Source: Ochotona curzoniae | Taxonomy: Eukaryota > Chordata > Mammalia > Lagomorpha > Ochotonidae | Reading direction: 5' to 3' | Assembly (NCBI RefSeq): GCF_017591425.1 | Contig: NW_024465885.1 | Coordinates: 45,565,001 to 45,629,000, forward strand | DNA length: 64,000 nt | In this document: positions 33,791 through 45,496 of the stretch, piece by piece | How positions within the stretch are numbered: position 1 is the stretch's first letter | Layout: each line of letters opens with the position of its first letter | Translations under genes and position numbers: made by a program | Notes under the pieces: model-generated | Databases searched by the model: none | Seen by the model: the letters and a program-made list of their open reading frames with translations, nothing else | Told to the model about the DNA's origin: nothing

Positions 33791-34739
33791 TTGGCACTGT
33801 TCTTATTAGAATATGCTAAAAATCAGTGTGATAAATGTTTAGGTCACTATTTTCCTGCTAGGTATACATCATACACTTAACATTACGGAGTTACAAACCA
33901 TTAATCTTGCTGTTAACACATTCCTTTTACCTATTACATTTCTGTGAATTTGAGCACCATATTTGTGATCCTGATATGAACAGCTCAACACCCCCTATGA
34001 AAAATGCTTCCTATTATTGACACAAGATATGTCCATGCTTATGACATATCTCAAAACCTCTCCTATTATCAAGTACTCACCATAAGTATGGCAACATGTC
34101 TGATAAAAGGATTGTTTTGAGTAATAAAGGAGCGAGGGCTAGGGTGGATGATAAAAATGGCCTTAACTCGAGCTCATACCTTCTATTGCCTTGAACAAGC
34201 ATGTTTTTCCCTTCAGAACTCCTCGTGTTGTTTATAAGACATCTATTTTATAATATCCTATTAGGACAATTTGACCGGTGAAGGACAGCTAACTTCTGAA
34301 GAAAGTGACAAGATACCCGAGTGAAGATGGAAAGCAAGCTTCCATCACAGTGGGTCTGTAATCCGCCTGCTGGCCACTTACCGTTGGCAATGGTTCTAAA
34401 TCTTTATGATCATTAGATTCATCCAGAAGCCTTTGAAGAACACCAAAAGCTGCATCTTACTATGGTCCAGTTAACTCTGACACCTGGGGATTATGGAAGA
34501 GAACAAGATTAAACTTTCCTGGTGCTTTAAAAAGGATGAGACAGTCGAGAACGAGTGAAAAACATAACGCAAACTCTTGGTTTTGAGCTTCATGTCCAAG
34601 GCTTCAACTATAATTTCGTTATGATTTATGAGTTTTGAAAAGGTTACTTCAGATTTTTTATGTTTAATAAAGACTGCATAAAAATGATGATTTGGTCAGG
34701 ATAAGAACCACCATCTGCAATGACTGAACTGGGTGTTTC
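33791..34739. other. Unassigned sequence; possible degraded retrocopy near 34280-34680
   Basis: The part ending in 'tttaataaagactgcataaa' has a polyadenylation-like AATAAA and a GA-rich upstream region, like an intronless 3' end. No protein similarity is evident and there is no poly-A tail or target duplication, so it is left unclassified. Confidence 0.25.
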
Positions 34740-34862
34740 CATTGTCTATTTTAATCTTTACAGAAGCCCAACAAGTAATTATTTAGTTTTTATTTTTTGG
34801 AACAGAAATTTAGAAGTTCAGACAGCGAAGTTGCTGAAGGCAATGCAGTCAGTAAGAGCATG
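34740..34862 (-). repeat. MIR fragment (possible)
   Basis: 'ttttaatctttacagaagcc', 'ttggaacagaaatttagaag', 'ttcagacagcgaagttgctg' and 'gtcagtaagagcatgagtgt' follow the antisense MIR order with strong divergence. Confidence 0.45.
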
Positions 34863-36059
34863 AGTGTCAGCTTCTAAAGACAGCAGGACCTTCGGAATGC
34901 AGAGGGGTTAGTCCAATGGGGTTGTGCAGGATAGGCAGTTCCAGTCCAATCCTGCTTTCCCAGGATTCCTCCATTGACCCTGTAAGCTGGAGAATAAGAT
35001 GAGGCCAGGTGAGAAAGGCAGAGAACGCGACTGAGGGAGGCACGGACACTAGGAGGGGGAGGAATGCATAAAAGGAAAAAAGTTCCAGATGGCAGAACAT
35101 GAGCAAGGGCTCAGAAGTAAACTGGAACATCCTGGTGATCTACACGAAAATGAACATGAAATGTTCTCAACTGGATCACGTAGAAATGGTAAGGTGACAA
35201 ATTAACACTCTAGGACATCGGTGAAAGTGACAGCTTATAGAACTAGACTTGCAGAGTTCAAGAGGAAAAGCGTATACAACTGAACAGAAGTGAGAGATGA
35301 TGGCATTGTAGAAAGTGGGGGAGAAAGAAGGTCCTGAGATTACAACCTTGCAATGAGTTTGTCTCCAAGGACAGCTGTTTTCTACCATGGTCCTTCCATT
35401 TAGATGAATAATTGAAGCCTCCTTGAGGGTCAGTAGCTTGCTTAAGATAATATTGGCTGCCTAAATGGACATGAACTGGCCTTAGGTTGCATGGTGGTAG
35501 ACCTCAGAGTAGGTGCCTCTTATTTTGTCCCACATGAAGGGAAGTTATCAGAAAGAATGGAGATAACCCTATTTCATGTAAATGACAAAATACGATAAAG
35601 AAAAGGCACTAACACCTGCTTCTTTCCCAGCCTACGTACCTCATGAGTGGGGCAGCTCTTCTACTGGAACCCTTGGCCTGGGCAACTTAAGAAAGCATCT
35701 GCTACACACCCATTTGTGTGGGTGCCTGTGTGAGCATGTTTGTAGGCAGAAGAGCCATGGAAAATCTTGGGAGTATTTTCAGATCTCAAAAAAACCGTGG
35801 CTCCCAAAGAACGTTTACAGTTCTAAAGCACTCTTGTTAAAACATACTAAACACAGTCTTTTCCTAATCCCACATATTTAGCAGTATTTGGTAGTTTTAC
35901 TGAATGTGCTTTTCAACTGTGCTTGCCAAAGCAAAGCTAACTTATGCCTACACACATAAAACTGGCTGCAGGTTAGCAACAGCATTTTAAAGTCTTGATG
36001 CTATCGGTGACAATAGCTAGTGCTTGCTAAACACATAATGCCACGTTGAAGCCTAGGAC
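34863..36059. other. Unassigned non-coding sequence
   Basis: Parts of 34960-35110 ('agaacatgagcaagggctca') and 35380-35510 resemble very old interspersed repeats I cannot name. The 99-codon frame at 35582-35881 has no recognisable feature. Confidence 0.35.
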
Positions 36060-36180
36060 TTTCCGCATGTGATTGTCTTTAATCTCAAAAGCACTCCATG
36101 ATGTGTTATGATCATTTCCATTTTACAGGGAAAGAAACACAAGAACAAAACTATTAAGTACTTGCCATAGATGGACAAAA
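36060..36180 (-). repeat. MIR fragment
   Basis: 'ctttaatctcaaaagcactc', 'atgatcatttccattttaca', 'gggaaagaaacacaagaac' and 'ttaagtacttgccatagatg' match the antisense MIR core in order. Confidence 0.6.
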
Positions 36181-36184
36181 AGTA

Positions 36185-36345
36185 ACAGACTAATGTAGAA
36201 ACTTACCAGAAATGCCAACTATTGGTCCCACCCAAGACCTAGTGGATCAAAACCTCTGAGAGTGGAAGCCAAAGATACTTGTTTTTAGAAAGTCTTTCAT
36301 GTGACTTTGAGGTCCCTGGTCACCTGGTTTGAGACCACAGTACTA
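36185..36345 (+). mobile_element. MER5A-type hAT fragment
   Basis: 'gtcccacccaagacctagtg', 'gatcaaaacctctgagagtg', 'gaagccaaagatacttgttt' and a 'ggtttgagaccacagtac' right end follow the MER5A order. It is diverged, and the right terminal repeat is partly visible. Confidence 0.6.
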
Positions 36346-36379
36346 GAGTGTCTAGTTAGAAAACAAAGCATATTACTCA

Positions 36380-36688
36380 TTTATTTTAAAAGATTTATTT
36401 GTTTGAGGGATCGTTACAGAATGAGAGACAGAGAGAGTTCTTTCATTCATTGATCTTCTCCCCAAGTGTCTGTAATGGACAGAGCTTGGCCAGTCTGAAG
36501 TCAGGAGCTTCTTCTGGGTCTCCCATTTGTGCAGAAGCACATGCACTTTGGCCATCTTCTACTACTTTCCCAAGTACATTGGTAGAGTGCTGGATCTGAA
36601 GCAGAGCAGCGAAGTCTTTAGCTGGTATCTATATGGGATGCTGGTCTTGCAGACAGCACTTCACATGCTATGCTGCAATGCTGGCCCC
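36380..36688 (-). repeat. CSINE
   Basis: Reverse copy: 'aaaagatttatttgtttgag', purine block, 'cttctccccaagtgtctgta', 'gaagtcaggagcttcttctg', 'gctggtatctatatgggatg' and a 'gcaatgctggcccc' head. Moderately diverged. Confidence 0.88.
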
Positions 36689-37639
36689 AGTTTCAGTTAT
36701 TGTTCTTTATAGACACTAGTGTCTCAAATAGCACAGGTTGCAAAGAGTGGAGCAGAGATTCTAGTCAGGGGGTTGGGACCGCTGGCTACCCTCTCTGATT
36801 TAAGCAGTGTAGACATAAAAAGTTTAAGTAGGTTATTGAAGCCCTAATCCCCATCTGGGACTTACTTTTATGATCCTCATTGATCAAGGAACGCTTGAGG
36901 TCAAGAACCTGTGCCCAGCTGTCCCTGTTGGTTTGTCTTGCGCCATTGCATTCGCAATGTGGGCGTTCAGTCCCTGGTGACCTCTGGATCTGAGTTGTCT
37001 GACCTTATGTAATTTGTACCAGAATTAAGGCAAGGCAATTGGACAGGTTCTATTTTCAAACTCATATGGTTAAAAAAATCAATAGATCCAATTGCCCTCC
37101 AAATGACTATTTTTCCTTCTAACCCAAGCCTGTAGGAGCATTTCACAAACACAGCCAGAATCTTATTTGCAAAGCTGCTTAGGTACAATAAGGAACATGC
37201 TGAAAGGCAAAGCTACTATTTGGTGTAAGTGATGACCAGATTTTGAAGGTCACCTCAGAAGCTGAAAGGACCTTATCCAGATAGAAATGTAACCTCATTT
37301 GTGTGCATGCGCAGTGCCTCTCTGTGTCGCACTGAGGCTGAATTTCATCTCCTCTTTAGCTTGACTTCTTTCCGCCAAACTCATCTTGAACTTTGGATAA
37401 CCCACGTAACCCTGGAAAGCCCACTGTTGTGAGCTATCCCACAAACAAATAAGGAAGCCCACTGTTCTTTATTTGGGGAATAAAGACACATTCAGAGAGC
37501 ATGACTTAGAATCATAGGTTAATTTCTGTTGTTCCTGTTCAAGAATTTTATAAACCCACTGGCTGCTTGCATTGGAAAAAAGCACACTTGGGCAAATTAC
37601 AGATTAGCTTCTAAATAGCTTAATATTCCAATCGCCTCT
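36689..37639. other. Unassigned sequence with a CpG-containing hairpin
   Basis: No repeat recognised. A short inverted repeat lies at 36941-36965: a 9-bp stem around ATTC, with a 2-nt bulge. No coding signature was seen. Confidence 0.35.
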
Positions 37640-37960
37640 TAGATGAGGTGTGACACCAACAGCAGGGCAGTCTGGATGGAAGTGCCCTGGAGAGAGCTGT
37701 GGACCTGGAGTCTGAATTGCCTCCCACCTTCCAGATCAGAGTGGGAGTGACACATTTATTTTTCCTGTTATTAATAAGGCCCACACATTGCAGTTCCAAC
37801 TTTCGATACTCCCTGTCTTTCATAAGGAGTGCCACCAACACAGTGACACAATGTTCTGCTTGTTTGTATTGCCCAACACAGGAAGCGCCATGGGGAAATG
37901 GACTACTCATAAAAATGAGTTCAGACACTCAATCTGGGTGTGACAAGTAGCAAACTGCCT
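37640..37960. promoter_or_regulatory. Candidate conserved non-coding block
   Basis: Repeat-free, with balanced composition and an AT core 'ttcctgttattaataaggcc' flanked by GC-richer DNA. Overlapping open frames of 83 and 102 codons run on opposite strands with no recognisable domain. I cannot test conservation. Confidence 0.2.
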
Positions 37961-38112
37961 TTCATGTGGGGCATTCCGTTCTTATGTGAAAATAAGGTAA
38001 TACAGAAAGACATGAGGAAGTAAATGATTCCAGTTTCAGGTTTTAAACAATTTAGACTTACTGGTGTCTGATAATAAATTACCCCTACAGTAAACTCAGA
38101 TTTTAATGATAT

Positions 38113-38114
<2 letters not shown>

Positions 38115-38145
<31 letters not shown>
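38115..38145. repeat. (GT)n microsatellite
   Basis: An uninterrupted GT array of 31 bp. A second, imperfect TG-rich patch follows at about 38160-38180. Confidence 0.97.
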
Positions 38146-38150
<5 letters not shown>

Positions 38151-38339
38151 AGGGAGAATGCATGCACACATGTGTGTGTATTTGCCACCTTTCCGTATAA
38201 AATTTGCATTTCCCACCAACCCCACAACACCAAAAAGGCCTTGCCAAGGGCTACTACACTGTGACAGGTTCTACAGCCATGATGTTCTCCTTGGCAGGTT
38301 GACAGTTCAGGGGTGAGATACTCCCACATTCCATATCAG

Positions 38340-38600
38340 AGTTCCTGAGGCAAGTCCCAGGTCCTCTGCTTCTAATCCAGCTTCCCAGGGAGCAACTCTT
38401 CAGGACCCTGCCACTTACTGGAGAGACCCACATTGGACTTCAGGCTCTTGTCCAGTCCAGGCCCAGGCCCAGTCCAGGAAGTTGTTTATACACTGGAAAT
38501 GAACCAGCAAATATATATATATATACACACATATATATATCAGTCTCTCTCCCTTTTTCAAGTCAAAATAAAATTAAATAATTTTTAAAAATTAAAACAC
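38340..38600 (+). repeat. CSINE with AT/AC microsatellite
   Basis: The 3' two-thirds of a forward CSINE: 'cttctaatccagcttcccag', 'gaaatgaaccagcaaatata', a pyrimidine block 'cagtctctctccctttttca' and an A-rich tail. An (AT)n/(AC)n array at 38511-38540 interrupts it where the CT-rich region normally begins. A small 'gtccaggccca' duplication lies at about 38455-38476. Confidence 0.72.
38511..38540. repeat. (AT)n(AC)n(AT)n microsatellite
   Basis: Compound dinucleotide array inside the CSINE: an AT run, a short ACACAC, then an AT run. Confidence 0.95.
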
Positions 38601-40009
38601 ATCATTAGGTATTATTAACTCTATCTTAGAATATCGTAAGAGGAACTTCTCTAGAAGCAATAAAAACATCGTGAAAAATGAAACTACAGATAGAATAATT
38701 TTAAAGTAAAAACTGCATCAAGTTATGTTTCATTTTTTTTTTTGGTCGGTCTACCACCCCACACCTGTGGGAAACCTTCAGCAATGCCATTCTCTGGTTG
38801 ACCGCCATTGACCGTCGTCAGCAAGGGGCCTACGTAATCAGTAGGACCAAGGCAGAGAAAGCACACAATACACTGTGAAGTTGTTGAAGTGCTCCTAGCA
38901 TATGTCCTGGCATCTATACTTGGCAGCTCATTTCAAATGAAAAATGGGAGAACAACTCAGCAAGAAAGACTCAGAATGGGTAATGCAGAACAGAAGCAAT
39001 GGGAACAGACAGAAATTCTTGAAGCCCTTCTGATTCTGTCCCTGGGGCCAATCCCTTCCATTTCTCTCGGATGCCCTGTCAGTGTTCCCAGTTGTGGAAT
39101 TTCCGTTGGCTTTGGATGCCATGTGAAGAAATGAGCCCAAGTCATGCAGAACACACTCACAACTGTCTCCCATTTCTTCTACTCCCTTACCAGCTTTGGC
39201 TTCTAACGTCCTTAGTAATCTCAACATAAATCACTTGAAATCCCTTCTGTTTGATACTAATGACTAATCGGATCTTCTGCCAAGAAGAGATGACACTCCT
39301 TGTCATCCCTTCACTTCCTGTGGTCAAAATAAATCTGTACAGCCAATATTGAGTAAGCATCCTCTCTGAGGTAGACAGTAAGCAACCAACCCCGACAGCA
39401 GCATCAGTGAGATGCTCTCAAACACAGAGCTCTATAGCTCCACTGGAACACAAGTAGCACCATCATTCTTCCGGAACTAAACATGTTTGTTCTCCAAGGG
39501 CCAGAACCAAAAACAAACAAAAAATTGCTTAAAGCCTGAAAGGGCCTAGTAAATTATTCTAGTATCATTTAGTTTCTCAAGCTCTGTGAAATGTAAAGTG
39601 TTTTTATTATCAGAACAGGGAAGTAAATTCACTTGGTAAAGCTGTCTTTAAACTTGCTCTATCCAAATGAGTTTTTGCATCTGATCACAATACAAAACTG
39701 ATTCTAAAGAATAATCATTGCCAAGTTGTATTTTTCTATCAAGTGAGTACAGCAAAAATTAGGATTTCTTCTGAGTGGGGAGACCAGGATTTTGTGCCAG
39801 GATTTTAAGAAAATGGAGTTTTAATCTAATCCTTGTTAATACCAGGAGTTACTATACCTTTTCTGTTGAAAGGCTTACCTGTAAAGTCTATGATAGTTGC
39901 CTTAGAATTACACTTTTAAAATAATTTGAAGAGAAGCCAAAAGAAAAATCGGGTCTGGTGTTAGGGCTGCTATAGTTCAAATCATCACATTCTCTTTCCT
40001 AAGATAACC
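38601..40009. other. Unassigned non-coding sequence
   Basis: No recognisable repeat over about 1.4 kb. A T-run lies near 38732-38743. The 99-codon minus-strand frame at 38928-39227 has no identifiable domain. Confidence 0.35.
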
Positions 40010-40460
40010 AGATTTTAAAACTGGAAAATGAACTGCAGCTTTTCACAGTTTTACACGTTCCCTCCGTGTTCTTGGGAGTCACTGTATATGCTCGTGACAT
40101 GCAAGCATGCTCTATCTCCCAAGTATTTTTTTTCCATATGGTTGATTTTCATTTGTTTTTACCGTTGCTTAGTTGAGTAACTTTATAACATCATAACATC
40201 GTCTCAAAAAGTTTTCCTAGATGAATGTAATCTTTCTGAGATCCTGAAAATCTTATTTTGCCAAGCTGGGCTTCCTGGCATCAAAGTGGTCAACTTCCTG
40301 CTCCTGACCCATAATCCTCTATGTGAGAGTCATCATGCAAGCTCGCAGGACAGCGTCTGTTGAGCCTTTCCAGAGCCCAAACCTCCCTCCTGTTATTTCA
40401 AACACTCAACAGCTGCTGGGGCTGTTCTTCCCATCATACTTTGTGATTGCGTTAGGCAAA
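40010..40460. promoter_or_regulatory. Candidate conserved non-coding block with E-box
   Basis: Repeat-free sequence with a CAGCTG E-box at 40410-40415 in 'caacagctgctgggg', and mixed AT/GC texture. The open frame at 40323-40538 (71 codons) has no recognisable domain. Conservation is untested. Confidence 0.2.
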
Positions 40461-40746
40461 AATCCATCTTTAAAAAAAATTATAAAAAATGAGACCAGCG
40501 AAGCAGCCCAGTGGCAACCAAGAGGGATTCGGCTGTGATCTACCTCAGCTCATGGTCTTGGGCCTGTGCCCGGTAGCACTAGATCCTCTTTATAACAAAA
40601 GTGAGTTTCAGCTGATGTGCTGCGCCTGTCCCTGGTGAGTCACCACCATTAACTCCCTCAGCGCCATTTGCTGTCCACTCGGACATTTCTGAACAGCTGC
40701 TTGGCTCGGATGCTAGCCTCTGACTGGAAACATGGCCTGGGCTGAC

Positions 40747-41325
40747 TCAGTTTCTGAAAGGGAACAGAGGAAGGGAGCAGGAAGGGGGGGGGGGGACAAA
40801 GTACACTCCCACAATCAAGAAAAGATGGACAGCTCTGATGTGTGCTCCCATTGATTGGGAAAGCAGCAATCCTAAACCCGGGTTGTCAAATCCTATTTCA
40901 TCTCTGTTTGTTTCCCTTACAAAGTTGAGTTGGAATCTCGTAGCTCTTAAAGATGACGTGGAACTTTGCAGTTCTTGTAAAGGCCACCTCACTTCCAGAG
41001 TTGTTTCTTTCTGTATTAAAAACAAACAAACATCCACATCATGGTTTCCAAAGCTCAAAATGAATCCTTGCTTTCTTCTAAAAATATCTTTCTTAAACGT
41101 GAAAATCCATTTTGAATCCATCAGCAACTTCTTGTTGGGAGCCTTTGCTACGACAAGCTGCTGGGCTAGACATTCACGGGGATTCGGGGAAATATCAGAC
41201 ATGATCCCTGGGCTCAAGAATTTGTAATAAAACGAAGAGCAAAAAGCCTGCCTGAGTGGAGAGGCCAGGAGCCACACGAGGGAGGGGGCAGCATCCCAGT
41301 GCCAAGTGCCTGTTACAACCACCAC
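40747..41325 (-). other. Longest open frame in the window (192 codons), probably chance
   Basis: An uninterrupted minus-strand frame with no domain I recognise. It ends near a PPPP stretch encoded by the poly-G tract at 40784-40795. A 129-codon frame overlaps it on the plus strand (40838-41227). No splice-site context, CpG island or convincing promoter was seen. Part of the same DNA (about 41140-41230) looks like an old interspersed repeat, which argues against coding. Confidence 0.2.
40784..40795. repeat. Poly-G run (12 bp)
   Basis: Twelve consecutive G in a purine-rich stretch ('gggagcaggaa' before it). It may be prone to sequencing or length error. Confidence 0.95.
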
Positions 41326-44300
41326 AGGCTAGAGCTGCGGGAGCTCGGGGCAGAGCTCTGGGCCGGAGGGTTGAAGTCTGGAATGATGGTAACTGATACT
41401 AACAATTGAAATTAAACTGACTTTATAAACACAGGCAATGTGTCATAGCTGGGCATGAGGCCCAGGTGTCTAAGTGAAAGACTGAAATACACTCAGCATG
41501 CTGTCTGTGTTTCATTTCAGGGCAAGTCTGTGATTTATAGGGGCATTGTTATGTGCACAGGAGCAGGTACACGTTGTTTGAAAAACTCGTGTCACCAGGG
41601 GCTCTGAAGAGGGGACTCTGTACTTGGTCTCTTTGGATCCTTTATCTGCCATTCTGTGGGCAGTGGGAAGACAACAATCCAGGCTGCTGGGGCTTACAAA
41701 AAGATAGGAAAATAGATCGTAAGTAAAGTAAAATGGGTCCTTTCATTTTCCAAGCTCCCCCAACTCAACATTTTCATCTCACCAAAGGAGAATTCAGAGG
41801 AGAGGAAAGATAGATGAATTTTGATACTTTTAGGATGGCAGCAATGTTAACCATAGATTTATAGATTTCCCAACACAATGGCGGCATTTGTCAATTTCTT
41901 TTTTTTTTTCCTGAAGGGTATCCATACGGAATGTTTGTCAGTGATCCTGCCTGCTTTGAGTTAAGGGACTTGGATTCACTTATTCACTGCCTGCCTTTCA
42001 GTTGGGGTTGAAAAGAGTTTACTTTCCAGATGGTAAGATAATGCTTGCTCCTGGAAAATGAGTCTATTTCATCAATCTTCAAGTCATCAGTTAAGATTCA
42101 CCACAAATTTATTGTAAAAAAAAAAAAGGCTAAAATTTTAAAAGACATGTCCTTAATTATAAAATCAGGAACCCCAAAAGTAAGGCTTTTATTTGGAGTA
42201 CTAAAAGCACCTAGCAGTTTCCCCCATAATTTCCCAATTGATACTTCTTAAGACTGTTTGAATAATCAATAAACTATCAACAGTTTACCCAAGATGACAC
42301 ATCACACTTAATTATATGTGTTATGTATCCGGAGTTTGACATAAGCAAGTCTGTCTTAAACGTTATCAAAGGCGTCATGGAAATAAGCTTTTCTTTTTTC
42401 TCCGCATGAAGAGTCAAGCCAGGGAGGGCAGCCCCTCTGTAGGGGACGGAGGCTTGCATGACGAGTATACACATGGAAGGAATTACGAGTTGATTCATGC
42501 GTAATCTTGGTTTAATACCACAACGCAGTGGTAAACACGGAAACAGGCCAAGAAACAAGGAAGAGAATGGAGGAAGATGGATTCTATGGAAAAACGGGTT
42601 AGAACAATCATTGGATTTATAGGGCTGACGGGACGTTGAGAGGCATTTCCCAAAGAAGATAACACTTGCCTTCACCTAACTGATGCATGGAGTGACGGAA
42701 TTTAGTCAGTGCAAGCAACATTCATCCAATGCAGGCTTACAGAAATCATCAAGAACAGCAGCTCTGATCTCATACTGCCTACATTACAATAGCTGTTAGA
42801 ATGCGAGTGCTATTTAAACAGTGACTACAGGACCCTGTTTGAGGAGAACGGCAAGAAATATGTTTGTGCATGTCAAAACACCACGACATTCTTCTGATCC
42901 AAAATTGCTTGAATGCACGGATGTGGAGTCCATGGACACAAGGATCGTCTGAATGTGAAGGGTAAAGACACGATTGTTGTGAGCACAGTGTGTTTAGTAG
43001 ATAAGAACTGTATCGAGAAGGCACAGTATTCAGATATGTAGTCCCAGATGATTTCCTAAGTCGTGCTAGGAAGCTGTCTTTTCTGTTTTATGCAAGTAAT
43101 CTCAAGCAGGGGAATGACATGACCTGATGTGTTTTTAGACAGCTCACTTTATGTAGTAGAGAGAACGGGTTTATAGTGAGTCACTCTAAAGCAGGAGGTG
43201 TCCTACCAGCTGAGAGCATTATACATAGGCGACAATGAATCCAGTAGCTGGAGCTTTGAAGAGAAAAGGATTAGACCAACGGAGTTACTACGCCTGCATA
43301 CTCTGGTTGGGCCTCACCTACCTGCTGGTCCTAAATGAAGGGGTCCAACTCCTAGTCCTATTTATCTAACTCCAAATCACACAGGTATTAAGATTTAGTT
43401 TCCTATACTCTACATGCTTGCTGGTGATTTTACTCATTATTGTACAATTCTACTGATACCCATAAAATGACTTATGGAATGAATAAATGTCAAAGTTCTT
43501 TCCATTGTTGGTTTCTATGTTTTGAAACATAGAACATAGACACACTTCTTCCCCAAAAATACGTCTAACACAGATAAAGATTTTAATCTCATTCGCTTTT
43601 TTTTAATTAACGCAGGATATTCAGAAAACTAATTAAAAAAAATTAGAGTCCAAATTTCCAGAATCTCTTGAAAAGCAGTGCACTTCCCCAGAAGACAGAA
43701 CTTGAATTCCCATAATAGTGCAAATGTGTGGTGATTGGCCTTTCATGCAGGCGTTTACTGATCTCCTAATCTTTGCAACTCTTTATATGCCATAGCTGTC
43801 CAGTTCACCCAGTGACTAAATAAAAAGGCAAGGAATAAATCTATGAATACATTAGCTTTTTATCAACCAGGTCATGCTGACCTGAGCTGAGTTTGAAATC
43901 AATACAATATCATTTTCCCAAGGAAGGTCAATTTATTCCTTTTTGCCAGTATATGAGTGTCTGTATGTTTTTCTGAACTTGTAAATGTAAATCTTAGTAG
44001 TAGATTTCGTCGTATCATCATGAATCATTGAGATATTTCAGTATCTAACTAAATAACTTTCCTTGTTGCTTCTAAGGCACTCAGAAATCTGATACAATGC
44101 TTTCTATATTTTTTAGATTACGAGTTTTGGTATCAAAGGAAGTAATGTCTAACTAGCATGGTTCTGAAACAGTTCAGCCTAGGAACAGATCCCGTTAGAT
44201 GTCTTACCTAAAGTCACGTCTAAATCTGGAAGACACGACTTTATAATGGACAGTTCTAGTGTTCTAATAATACTTTTAGTAAGTCTGTCTTTTGACAAAT

Positions 44301-44339
44301 GTTCTAAAGTAAGAACATCCAAAATGTACATTGATATTG
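41326..44339. other. Long repeat-poor stretch
   Basis: About 3 kb in which I can name no transposon. There are T- or A-runs near 41900, 42116 and 43600. A perfect 10-bp inverted repeat lies at 43513-43534. The 132-codon minus-strand frame at 42277-42675 has no recognisable domain. An old repeat-like phrase occurs near 43110-43170 ('aatgacatgacctgatgtgt'). Confidence 0.35.
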
Positions 44340-45002
44340 TCAAGAGTGGAACAATAGGCGGAACAGGAGGGAGAAATTTGAGTTGTGGGCTGGGCTCTGT
44401 TTCATGCTCCAATTAGGCTGGAACTGCCAGTCCCAAGTTCCATTGATTGTTGCCCCCTGGGACTTTGGGAACAGTTTGCAAGAGTTTTCGTACTTGTCCC
44501 AGCTTCATCATAAAGACGAGCATTCATTTAGCTCGCTCTCTCTCTCTCCTTCTCACTGGCACCTTTTGAAAGAAAAGACAGGAATGCATATGCATTTGGG
44601 AAACAAATGTTGCCACATACATGTTCAGATTGTCGAATTGGATTCAGAAAAATGAATGGTTTTGGCATATCTATGGAACGGTCTTGGATCTGTGCTGTTT
44701 TATGATGCGTACCGACCTGCTTCTCTGCTGTGCTTGGGGTTCTGGAATGAGGAAGAAAGTCTTCATAATTTAGGAAAAAAAAAACAAAACAAAACTGAAG
44801 AGCCAAACACAGCTGGAAACATAGGCCTATCCCTTAAGCCAAGGGAGTGCCTTCCCCAGGAGGATGGAGATCCTTCCATGCTCTGTCTTCTAGTGATCTC
44901 CAAAACCCTGAAGGTTTCAGTACATGTCATCCCAGAACTAAAGGCTTTTTTCCCTGATCTGTGCACAAGGTGCTTTAAACTGGGTGCTCTTATTCCTTCC
45001 TT
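44340..45002. other. Unassigned sequence with short CT run
   Basis: No repeat recognised apart from a short (CT)n at about 44535-44548. A 122-codon plus-strand frame (44656-45024) spans an A-rich tract and the first copy of a tandem duplication. It shows no domain. Confidence 0.3.
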
Positions 45003-45050
45003 ACATCCTGACTTATCCACCTAGGCACATCCTGACTTATCCACCTAGGC
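45003..45050. repeat. Perfect 24-bp tandem duplication
   Basis: The unit ACATCCTGACTTATCCACCT plus AGGC is present twice, identically, at 45003-45026 and 45027-45050. Exact identity suggests a recent duplication or an assembly or length variant. Confidence 0.97.
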
Positions 45051-45139
45051 AGGTTGGAAGAGGAATCAGTACAAACTGCTTTAGAGGCTTTAGAAATCAT
45101 GGCTTTGATGTTGAAGAAAAGCGTCCCAAACTATAAAAT

Positions 45140-45200
45140 GGCTTGTTGTAATTTTTATTGTGGTATAAAGTCTACCACAAAAATCAACCACTCAAATGCA
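45140..45200 (-). repeat. L1 3'-UTR scrap (possible)
   Basis: 'tttttattgtggtataaagt' and 'accacaaaaatcaaccac' resemble the start of the antisense L1M 3' UTR. Very short. Confidence 0.3.
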
Positions 45201-45299
45201 GAAGGTGCCTCCATTTCTGCAGAGGCCTTTTAGGAAGAATAAACAGGTGTCAGACACAACAATAAAACAGCCTGAGTGCGCACACTTCTCATCAACGTT

Positions 45300-45425
45300 C
45301 TTTGCAAGTTCTGCCCGGTTAATGCTCACAGCTCATCACTGACATGGCAGGGGACTGCTATTTATCCCATTCCACAGGTGACAAAATCAGGATGAGCGGG
45401 CCACCTGCCATGGTGGAATCAGACA
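45300..45425 (-). repeat. MIR fragment (possible)
   Basis: 'atgctcacagctcatcactg', 'ctatttatcccattccacag' and 'gtgacaaaatcaggatgagc' follow the antisense MIR core. Confidence 0.5.
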
Positions 45426-45496
45426 CTGGTGGCATATTGTCGTAGCTGACACAGTACTGGGAGTTGAGATGTCCTTGCTGTGACCAGGGCTAAGAT

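Noticed and set aside
34280..34680. Possible processed pseudogene with AATAAA
   Set aside because: No recognisable protein in any frame, no poly-A tail and no target duplication.
37921..38329. Minus-strand frames of 77-108 codons with Thr-His repeats
   Set aside because: They read through the (GT)n array at 38115-38145 and have no domain.
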